A DNA stretch of 64,000 nucleotides from Exiguobacterium sp. RIT594 (GTDB lineage Bacteria > Bacillota > Bacilli > Exiguobacteriales > Exiguobacteriaceae): positions 1,116,001 through 1,180,000 of the forward strand of contig NZ_QPKF01000001.1 of NCBI RefSeq assembly GCF_003339585.1, in the 5' to 3' direction. The stretch's first letter is position 1; each line of letters opens with the position of its first letter. The position numbers were made by a program, and so were the translations under genes. Positions 57,775 through 64,000 of this stretch are shown here, piece by piece. The notes below the pieces were generated by a model that was not told the DNA's origin, did not search any database, and worked only from the letters and a program-made list of their open reading frames with translations.

Positions 57775-59436
57775 TCAGTCTGCCAAACATTTCTTGCAGT
57801 GTTGGTAGTTTTTATTACCGCCGGATAAATTACAGACATTCGTAAAGCCAAGATTCTTCAGTACGTTTTGCGCGGCATTCCCGGTCACGCCCTTGTTGCA
57901 ATAGACAATCGTCGGCAACGTCGGATCAAGCTCTTTCGCGCGTGTCCGAAGTTCACCAAGCGGGATGTGAATCGCGCCGTCGACGTGATTCTTCTCGAAC
58001 TGGGCTTTCGATCGGGTATCGATGATTTGGAACGACTTGCCGCCGGCGACCTGTTCGATTAATTCATTTGGCGTCATCAGACGGGCTGTTTTTTTAATCG
58101 CATTGTCGAGTGCCATTCCGGTATAAAGGACTGGATCCTTGGTCGTCGCAAACGGCGGTGCATAGGCGAGATCGAGATGGAACAGATCCTCTGCCTTTGC
58201 TTTGAACGTAATCGCCGTCGCGAGGACATCAATCCGCTTGTCGACCCCTTGCGGACCAACGATTTGTGCGCCGAGGACCCGTCCTGTTGCCCGGTCGGCG
58301 ATCGCTTTGATGACCATCTCTTTTCCACCCATATATTCCGGACGATCCGGTTTGATGTTGTGGAGGACTTCGATGTCATAACCCGCGTCCCGCGCTTCTT
58401 TTTCCGTCAAACCGGTCTGTGCGACCGTCAGATCAAACGCTTTGAAGATGCCGGTTCCAAGAATACCGCGGTGTTCCGCTTCTTCCCCGGTGATGACCAT
58501 CCCGGCAATCCGGCCCATCTTGTTGGCGGTCGAGCCGAGCGGACGGTAAATCGCTTCTCCGGTAATGACGGAGAAACTTTCCGCGACGTCGCCGACAGCA
58601 TACACATTGGTCAGATTCGTCTGCATCTTCCGGTTAACGGCAATCGCACCTGTCTGCCCGATTTCAACGCCGATCTGCTTCGCGAGTTCAGTATTCGGTT
58701 TAACACCGACTGATAGAATGACGAGATCTGTTGCAATCGACTTGCCGCTCTCAAGGGCGATGTCCGTGACCCGTTCCGTCCCGTTTAATGCCGTCACCGA
58801 TTCACCAAGCATCAACTCGACACCTTTATCTTTTAAATGATCAGCAACCCGTTCTGCCATATCACGGTCAAGCGGCGGCATAACTTGCGGCAGGCGTTCG
58901 ACAAGCGTCACCTGAATCCCGCGGTATGTCAGTTGCTCGGCCATCTCAAGACCGATGAAACCGCCACCGACGATCGTTGCCATTTTTGGATCATGCTGTT
59001 CGATGTACGAGCGGATCGCATCGGCATTACGGACATTACGGACTGTAAAAACGTTGTCGTGATCAACACCCTGTAAGGGCGTCATGATGCTTGACGCACC
59101 GGTCGCAAGCACCAGTGTATCGTACGTATCCGTAAACTTGTCACCAGTCGTCAGATTAATGATGGTTGCTGTTTTCGTTGCGTGATCAATCGATTCGACT
59201 TCGTGTCGTGTGTGGATGTCGATGTTATAACGTTTTTTGAAGAATGCCGCATCACGCGGTGTCAATTCGTCAATGTCGGCAATTTCGCCGCCAACGAAGT
59301 ATGGAATCCCACAACCGGAATAGGAGATGTCCTGATCACGGTCATAGATCGTAATCTGTAAATCTTCACTGTTCCGACGTGCTTTTGCACCGACCGATGT
59401 CCCGGCGGCAACTGAACCAATGATCAACAATTTCAT
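57775..59436 (-). CDS. cdr: CoA-disulfide reductase with rhodanese domain
   Basis: A 553-residue flavoprotein: FAD motif MKLLIIGSVAAGTSVGAKARR, redox Cys 42 in SYSGCGIPYF (single-cysteine type), NAD domain at about 150-270 (ATIVGGGFIGLEMAEQL), dimer domain to about 445, then a rhodanese domain with Cys 513 in YCNKG and a CKKC tail. It reduces CoA disulphide or persulphides. It follows arsB by 19 bases, its AGGAGG lying in that gap, so belongs to the arsenic operon; a thiol-repair role is inferred. Confidence 0.9.
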   Translation of the reverse strand: MKLLIIGSVAAGTSVGAKARRNSEDLQITIYDRDQDISYSGCGIPYFVGGEIADIDELTPRDAAFFKKRYNIDIHTRHEVESIDHATKTATIINLTTGDKFTDTYDTLVLATGASSIMTPLQGVDHDNVFTVRNVRNADAIRSYIEQHDPKMATIVGGGFIGLEMAEQLTYRGIQVTLVERLPQVMPPLDRDMAERVADHLKDKGVELMLGESVTALNGTERVTDIALESGKSIATDLVILSVGVKPNTELAKQIGVEIGQTGAIAVNRKMQTNLTNVYAVGDVAESFSVITGEAIYRPLGSTANKMGRIAGMVITGEEAEHRGILGTGIFKAFDLTVAQTGLTEKEARDAGYDIEVLHNIKPDRPEYMGGKEMVIKAIADRATGRVLGAQIVGPQGVDKRIDVLATAITFKAKAEDLFHLDLAYAPPFATTKDPVLYTGMALDNAIKKTARLMTPNELIEQVAGGKSFQIIDTRSKAQFEKNHVDGAIHIPLGELRTRAKELDPTLPTIVYCNKGVTGNAAQNVLKNLGFTNVCNLSGGNKNYQHCKKCLAD

Positions 59437-59455
59437 GTAAGTGTCCTCCTGAAAA

Positions 59456-60760
59456 TTAATAAAGCAACAAACTGATGTACAATCCGAGCAACGTAATCGC
59501 AAGCGTTGGAATCGTCAGAATCGTACCGATTTTAAAGTATTGTCCCCAGCCGATCTTGACACCTTTTGAGCGCAAAACGTGCAACCAGAGTAAGGTCGCC
59601 AGACTGCCGATTGGTGTAATTTTCGGACCTAGATCAGATCCGATGACGTTGGCATAAATCAAGGCTTCCCGGATGATTCCGGTTGTTTGACTGAGATCGA
59701 TCGCCAGCGCATCAATCATCACGGTCGGCATATTGTTCATGATCGATGACAGAATGGCGGCGAGGAAGCCCATCCCGAACGTCGCAGCGGCCAGATTCGT
59801 TGCAAAACCGTCAATGACATCTGCGAGAACTTGTGTCAATCCGGCATTTTGTAGACCGTAAACAACAATATACATTCCGAGTGAGAAGAAGACGATTGCC
59901 CACGGGGCACCGGCGATGACTTTTTTCGTCGGTACGCTTGGTGAACGACGTGCCATCAACAGGAAGAACAAGGCGATGACACCGGCAACCAGACTGACCG
60001 GAATCCCGATCAAGTCACTTGTGAAATAGCCGATGACAAGCAACACAAGTACCAGCCACGATAACTTGAACATCCGCTGATCCTTGATTGCCGTGCTCGG
60101 CGCGACGAGTTGCGTCACATCATAGGTCTTCGGAATACTTTTGCGGAAATACAAATACAACACAAGCAGACTGCCGATGACGGAAAAGACGTTGACGAAT
60201 ACCATCCGTGCAGCATACTCCGTAAAGCCGATGTCAAAGAAGTCGGCCGAGACGATATTGACGAGGTTTGAGACGACGAACGGCAGACTCGCCGTGTCGG
60301 CAATGAAGCCGGAAGCAAAGACATACGCCAAGACGACATAGTCCGGTAATTTTAAGTAGCGGACGATTGCGAGGACGATCGGCGTCAAAATCAACGCTGC
60401 ACCGTCATTCGCAAACAAGGCCGCCACAATGGCACCAAGCAGTGTCAGATACACAAACAGTTTGACACCGCCGCCTTTTGCAATCCGTGCCATATGAAGC
60501 GCGGCCCATTCGAAGAAGCCGATTTCATCTAAAATCAATGAGATGATGATCAAGGCGATGAAGGTAAACGTCGCGTTCCAGATGATACCCCAGACAGTCG
60601 AGACATCATCCAGGTTCACAACGCCGGTCAGTAAGGCAATCAATGCCATCCCCATGGCGGAGTAGCCGATGCCGAGACCTTTTGGTTGTTTGATGATTAA
60701 GAATAACGTGATCAGAAAAATTCCGATCGCAAGTAGATGTGTGCCGGTCAATGCGTTCAC
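59456..60760 (-). CDS. arsB: ArsB arsenite efflux transporter
   Basis: A 434-residue, 12-helix member of the ArsB/NhaD ion-transporter superfamily: [36 protein letters not shown] and [13 protein letters not shown] are the ArsB hallmarks. It expels arsenite or antimonite. Start GTG 60760 has only a weak ribosome site. The gap to arsR carries a second copy of the arsR-type dyad, so arsB may have its own regulated promoter. Confidence 0.92.
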   Translation of the reverse strand: MNALTGTHLLAIGIFLITLFLIIKQPKGLGIGYSAMGMALIALLTGVVNLDDVSTVWGIIWNATFTFIALIIISLILDEIGFFEWAALHMARIAKGGGVKLFVYLTLLGAIVAALFANDGAALILTPIVLAIVRYLKLPDYVVLAYVFASGFIADTASLPFVVSNLVNIVSADFFDIGFTEYAARMVFVNVFSVIGSLLVLYLYFRKSIPKTYDVTQLVAPSTAIKDQRMFKLSWLVLVLLVIGYFTSDLIGIPVSLVAGVIALFFLLMARRSPSVPTKKVIAGAPWAIVFFSLGMYIVVYGLQNAGLTQVLADVIDGFATNLAAATFGMGFLAAILSSIMNNMPTVMIDALAIDLSQTTGIIREALIYANVIGSDLGPKITPIGSLATLLWLHVLRSKGVKIGWGQYFKIGTILTIPTLAITLLGLYISLLLY

Positions 60761-60791
60761 TTCATTTCTCTGTTAATTTTTCTTTTTCTGT

Positions 60792-60811
60792 ACATAACTA
60801 ATCTGTTATGT
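60792..60811. promoter_or_regulatory. ArsR-type dyad before arsB
   Basis: ACATAAC, six bases, GTTATGT: perfect seven-base arms, 31 bases before arsB. Shares the ATAAC-N6-GTTAT core with the site before arsR. Confidence 0.65.
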
Positions 60812-60833
60812 TCGAAATCGCTTTATTTCTGAT

Positions 60834-61148
60834 TTAACACGGTTTCCGTTGAACATCCGGTAAAGGAGTTGTCGTTAAGATGGTCAGCAGCAACGCATAC
60901 CGGGGATGATCCGGATTGAGACGAAAATACGTCCACTGCCGTTCACGACGTTCCAAAATCAAATGCGCCTGCCGTAACAATTTCAAATGCCGGCTCACGG
61001 CCGGTTGTGAAATCGCAAACAGTTCAACAAAATCACAGACACAATGTTCCCGAACTGCCAAACGACGCAGGATTTCAAGACGTGTTCCGTCACTAAGCAA
61101 TTTCAGGAACTGACTCATCTCATCGACCGGTGTCACGGTTAGAGTCAT
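60834..61148 (-). CDS. arsR: ArsR arsenical resistance repressor
   Basis: A 104-residue winged-helix repressor with the As(III) site EHCVCDFVELF (Cys 36 and Cys 38) in the recognition-helix region, ISQPAVSRHLKLLRQAHLI and wing RRERQWTYFRL. Arsenite binding releases DNA. Start 61148 has AAGGAGG; the frame to 61283 runs into its promoter. It heads the operon arsR, arsB, cdr. Confidence 0.94.
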   Translation of the reverse strand: MTLTVTPVDEMSQFLKLLSDGTRLEILRRLAVREHCVCDFVELFAISQPAVSRHLKLLRQAHLILERRERQWTYFRLNPDHPRYALLLTILTTTPLPDVQRKPC

Positions 61149-61233
61149 GGGAAGGCCTCCTTTTTTTAGAGTAAACAATAAGAAAATCGTCAGTCGACAG
61201 TTGCAGACGGACGATTTATATACAACCACTTTA

Positions 61234-61518
61234 TTATATAACCTTTTTGTTATGCAATTCTTTTTTTGGCTGGCGTCTGACAAAACGCGGATACAGTTGA
61301 TTGACTGTCAAAAAGTAGACAAAAAAGACGGTGAAGTAAAACTTGATGAATTTGTTCATTTCCGTTGTACTCAGCCAGATTGATTCATCGTACATCAACC
61401 GTCCCGATGCCGTGATGACGACGGGATGCGTCGCAAGCGTCAGACCGATCAGGACGAATAAGCAAACACCAAGATCATTGAGCCAGACTTGGGTGCTGCC
61501 TTTTGAATTACGAAACAT
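61234..61518 (-). CDS. small two-helix membrane protein
   Basis: A 94-residue protein with two membrane helices (about 14-34 and 59-78) and a basic tail RFVRRQPKKELHNKK. No family recognised. AAAGGAGGG precedes the start 61518, 13 bases after the VOC gene. Its 3' end overlaps the arsR-upstream dyad. Confidence 0.65.
   Translation of the reverse strand: MFRNSKGSTQVWLNDLGVCLFVLIGLTLATHPVVITASGRLMYDESIWLSTTEMNKFIKFYFTVFFVYFLTVNQLYPRFVRRQPKKELHNKKVI
61238..61253. promoter_or_regulatory. ArsR-type dyad before arsR
   Basis: ATAAC, CTTTTT, GTTAT, about 90 bases before arsR and within the last codons of the preceding membrane gene. Same core and spacing as the dyad before arsB. Confidence 0.6.
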
Positions 61519-61531
61519 TCCAATCCCTCCT

Positions 61532-61969
61532 TTATTTTGGAATCGTTTCAGCCAGTTCCAGTAAGATCCCCTCCGGTCCCCGAACATAACAAAGGCGGTA
61601 TGTTTTTCCAAACTGTTCGACCGGATGAACGGCTGTATATCCCTGCTGTTCTATAAGCCGGATCATTTCGTCAAGCGACTCGACGTTGAGGCAAAGATGG
61701 CGAAGACCCCTTGAGTAGACTTCGTTAGATGACGGATGAGAATCAACCGGTGACTGATAGTGAACGAGTTCAAGCCAGGTCTCTCCATTCGGAATACCAA
61801 GTGCGACACACGTTGTTTTCGCTTCATGCAGGCCCGTCACCCGGTCGAGTTGCGGCCCGGACGCCTCCCATTCACCTTTGACGACGAATCCCAGGCTGAC
61901 GAAAAAGCGTGTCACCTCTGCCAGGTCCAAGACGTTGATGCTGATATGATCCATCCGGTTGATCTTCAT
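61532..61969 (-). CDS. VOC (glyoxalase/bleomycin-resistance) fold protein
   Basis: A 145-residue vicinal-oxygen-chelate protein: MDHISINVLDLAEVTRFFVSLGFVVKGEWE (first half), RGLRHLCLNVESLDEMIRLIEQQGY and VRGPEGILLELAE (second half). Metal ligands His 8, Glu 67-ish, His 91-ish and Glu 141-ish fit the family. Substrate unknown. Starts in an ATGA overlap with the GNAT gene. Confidence 0.87.
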   Translation of the reverse strand: MKINRMDHISINVLDLAEVTRFFVSLGFVVKGEWEASGPQLDRVTGLHEAKTTCVALGIPNGETWLELVHYQSPVDSHPSSNEVYSRGLRHLCLNVESLDEMIRLIEQQGYTAVHPVEQFGKTYRLCYVRGPEGILLELAETIPK

Positions 61970-62541
61970 ACCGTTTTCACCTGTTTCCGTTGATGCCGGC
62001 TTGCTTGATAGTCCGGCTTTAACAAAGAGAAAATCCGTCCGTCATGCGATGTTCCGCCTTGGAACAGGTAACCGCGTAAAATCCCTTCTTCTTCAAACCC
62101 GATTCGCGTCAACAGTTGGATCGAGGCTGTGTTTTCAAGGAACGTCACTGCTCCCATCCGGTACAAACCGAGTGTCTCGTACGCGTATGCCAAGACCGCT
62201 TCAATCGCTTCTGCTACATAACCGCGCCGCCAGTGTGCCGGATCAAGTTCAAAGCCGATTTCCGCCTTTTTACTGTACAGGCTAAGATGATTCAGTCCGA
62301 TGGTGCCGATGAACGTTCCGCTGTCACGGGTGACCATCCCCCAGCGGATGCCTTGCCGGCTGTCGAATGTCTGTTTGAACGATTCGATGATATGTAGAGC
62401 ATGCTCTTGTTCACGAAGCGGATCCATTCCGTAAAAACGGGTGACGTCCTCGTTCGACAGAATGTGGAAGAGGGCAGGCGCGTGTTCAGGTGTGACTTCA
62501 ATCAGTTGCAGCCGTGCGGTTTTTAGTATTGGAAAAGGCAT
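61966..62541 (-). CDS. GNAT acetyltransferase (RimJ/RimL type)
   Basis: A 191-residue acetyltransferase: ILKTARLQLIEVTPEHAPALFHI, then ELDPAHWRRGYVAEAIEAVLAYAYETL (acetyl-CoA) and NTASIQLLTRIGFEEEGILRGYL. Co-transcribed with VOC and the small membrane gene. GGAGG lies before the ATG. Confidence 0.88.
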   Translation of the reverse strand: MPFPILKTARLQLIEVTPEHAPALFHILSNEDVTRFYGMDPLREQEHALHIIESFKQTFDSRQGIRWGMVTRDSGTFIGTIGLNHLSLYSKKAEIGFELDPAHWRRGYVAEAIEAVLAYAYETLGLYRMGAVTFLENTASIQLLTRIGFEEEGILRGYLFQGGTSHDGRIFSLLKPDYQASRHQRKQVKTV

Positions 62542-62608
62542 AGGGAATTCCTCCAGTATTTAAATTTGTAAGCTATGTACTGATACTTAACTGTTTAACA
62601 CTTGTATT

Positions 62609-63034
62609 CTAATTATGCTTTAAGTGCTTGAATTCATGCGTGTCGTTTTTATTGTGAAATCCACTCAATTCCACACGTCCTTTGGGATTGATCTTATACT
62701 CATACGCAGCATCCGGTTCGTTTTGAAAGACGACCGTGATGACGTAAGGATTGATATGCTGGTATCCTTCTTTTTGAAAGGGGACGGTCGAGATCGTCCA
62801 CTTTTCATCCGGAAATTCCTTTGCGAGATACGGTTTGACGGCTGCCACGTTTTCCTGAATCTGCACTTTGATGTCTTCCTCATCCGGCTGATTCATTAAA
62901 AAACTGCCGAACAACAGACACAACACGCCCGCCGCTGTAAACGCCACCGTGCGCTGTTTTCCTGTTTTCCATAAGCCGATTAATACAACCGGAATCACAA
63001 TTAGACTAAAAACGACATACTTGATCCATTCCAA
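62609..63034 (-). CDS. membrane protein, unknown
   Basis: A 141-residue protein with two N-terminal helices (about 5-25 and 31-50) and an outer domain of about 85 residues (AAVKPYLAKEFPDEKWTISTVPF, YVITVVFQNEPDAAYEYKI). The start is taken at TTG 63034, nine bases after AAAGGAG; the ATG at 63043 directly abuts that site. No family recognised; somewhat like the anchored protein at 1806. Confidence 0.65.
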   Translation of the reverse strand: MEWIKYVVFSLIVIPVVLIGLWKTGKQRTVAFTAAGVLCLLFGSFLMNQPDEEDIKVQIQENVAAVKPYLAKEFPDEKWTISTVPFQKEGYQHINPYVITVVFQNEPDAAYEYKINPKGRVELSGFHNKNDTHEFKHLKHN

Positions 63035-63186
63035 GAATTCCATCTCCTTTGTACGGGATTAGGTGTTTGTATCCGTCTTTCCTGTATGGCACCGTCGTCA
63101 ACGTGGATCCATGTTACGTTCTCCGCTTCTGTACTACTCTTTTGTTTATTACGGTTTCCCCCTCAAAATTCCTGCTTTTTCCATCA

Positions 63187-63220
63187 AAAAACAGGTATCC
63201 GTTTTGGATACCTGTTTTGA
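63187..63220 (-). terminator. terminator of LysR gene
   Basis: Perfect stem AAAACAGGTATCC/GGATACCTGTTTT with 5-base loop, then TTTTTTG on the minus strand. Confidence 0.9.
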
Positions 63221-63257
63221 ACGAATGGATGACTTTTTTGAAAGTATCAGAGCTGTA

Positions 63258-64000
63258 TCATGTTTCCGGTATGTTTGGATGAAAGAGCATGAGCGCTGTT
63301 TGAATAAAAGCATCCGTCGCCTTTGAAGTATCTTTTTTGTTCCGCACGGCCAATTGGATATTACGAAATGTCTTCGGTGTGAGCTCACGCATGACAACCT
63401 GATCGGGTAACGTTCCGACGCTTTGTTTCGTCGTGATGGTGACCCCTAATCCTTCCTGAACCATACTGATTCCCGTCTCGAGCTGTTCCATTTCAAATCT
63501 GACTTTCGGAATCAGATCATGTTCTTCGAATAGACTGTAGATGTGCTTTTCGACACCATCCTTGCCCATCAAGATGGATTGCTCTTTTAAATCAAGGATA
63601 CTGACAGTTTGTTGAACAGCCAATGGATGATTTTCCGGCAAAAGGACAATCAGTTGATCCACTGCAAGGGCAATCGTATCGAATTCTTGATCCGTCGAAG
63701 TGATGATCCCCACATCCACACATTCTGTCCGTAGCCATTTTTTAATCTGATCGATTGTGCCTTCCCACAGCTTAATCTCCAGTCCCGGATACTGTTCCTC
63801 CATCGTCCGAATGATCTTAGGCAGAAACCGTGTATAAGCGGTCCGGTAGACACCTACATGAACCGTTCCGATTTCTAATCCGCGTTCAGCCGCTACCAAT
63901 TCATCTACCTTATGAAACTCACTCATGATTTTTCGAAGAATCACTAGGACCTGTTCGCCGACTTCCGTAAAAAACAATCCGTTTTTCTTATCTCTTTTAA
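63258..64000 (-). CDS. LysR family regulator, N-terminus beyond window
   Basis: The visible 247 or so residues are the C-terminal part. At the window edge the frame reads KRDKKNGLFFTEVGEQVL, which is the end of a LysR helix-turn-helix, so the gene continues past 64000. The effector domain follows (VGVYRTAYTRFLPKIIRTMEEQYPGLEIKLWEG, VDVGIITSTDQEFDTIALAVDQLIVLLPENHPLA). An ATG-like start at 63977 is actually an internal TTG. Target unknown. Confidence 0.88.
   Translation of the reverse strand, partial: KRDKKNGLFFTEVGEQVLVILRKIMSEFHKVDELVAAERGLEIGTVHVGVYRTAYTRFLPKIIRTMEEQYPGLEIKLWEGTIDQIKKWLRTECVDVGIITSTDQEFDTIALAVDQLIVLLPENHPLAVQQTVSILDLKEQSILMGKDGVEKHIYSLFEEHDLIPKVRFEMEQLETGISMVQEGLGVTITTKQSVGTLPDQVVMRELTPKTFRNIQLAVRNKKDTSKATDAFIQTALMLFHPNIPET

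Noticed and set aside
63049-63326. Short plus-strand frames near the right end
   Set aside because: They overlap the LysR gene and its terminator and lack ribosome sites.

Overview
The window is 64 kb of a low-GC Gram-positive (Firmicutes) chromosome with roughly half G+C. It has strong AGGAGG-type Shine-Dalgarno sites, frequent GTG/TTG starts, many lipoproteins with a lipobox, Bacillus-type regulators (LicT antitermination, GntR/UTRA, a SigB-like promoter), HemAT and KhtTU. Gene content and style resemble Exiguobacterium. That assignment is inference from recall of protein families, not a database match. I see no rRNA, tRNA, CRISPR array, phage or transposase gene, so this looks like ordinary chromosome rich in small transport, stress and regulatory cassettes.

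Layout. 0-10 kb: an MFS exporter with a small membrane partner, small lipoproteins, an NAD-dependent epimerase, a MarR/DUF3147 pair, a protein built only of homing-endonuclease-associated repeats, the oxygen-sensing chemoreceptor HemAT, an ArsR/SRPBCC pair and a LysR regulator. 10-20 kb: two short-chain dehydrogenases (one with its catalytic Lys replaced by Met), a three-gene ABC-2 exporter, an APH-like phosphotransferase, a tandem pair of paralogous secreted proteins and a polysaccharide-deacetylase lipoprotein. 20-34 kb: GabD, a CPA1 Na+/H+ antiporter, a WYL regulator divergent from a DHFR-like reductase, a quinone oxidoreductase whose leader hides its ribosome site, the K+/H+ antiporter KhtTU with an AbrB-like gene, an MFS exporter, a nitrilase-family amidase, two GNATs, and a three-gene cassette (unknown acidic protein, nucleoside phosphorylase, lipoprotein).

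34-48 kb: two complete aryl-beta-glucoside uptake systems, each a PTS EIIBCA plus a GH1 6-phospho-beta-glucosidase. The first is controlled by a divergent GntR/UTRA repressor whose likely 18-bp operator fills the promoter spacer. The second is preceded by licT, with two RAT/terminator antitermination switches and a cre-like box. Between them are two paralogous small membrane proteins around a GNAT, an MHS-family transporter and a histidine phosphatase. 48-64 kb: a CorC/HlyC protein, a stress-type membrane/coiled-coil protein, a TetR-MFS pair, NUDIX and amine-oxidase genes, a 58-residue HTH-like gene, an Xre/membrane pair, SulP-UspA, and an arsenic cassette (arsR, arsB, CoA-disulfide reductase-rhodanese). 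That cassette has the same ATAAC-N6-GTTAT dyad before arsR and again before arsB. The last gene is a LysR regulator cut by the window end.

The genes work mainly as local regulator-plus-target modules: cation/proton exchange (CPA1, KhtTU), beta-glucoside catabolism, toxic-compound efflux and arsenic/thiol stress. I found no convincing entirely new defence or mobile system. The best candidates for new biology are the ribosome-site-sequestering leader at 25933-25972, the nucleoside-phosphorylase cassette at 31896-33638, the secreted paralog pair at 16274-18274 and the repeat-only protein at 4996-5643.
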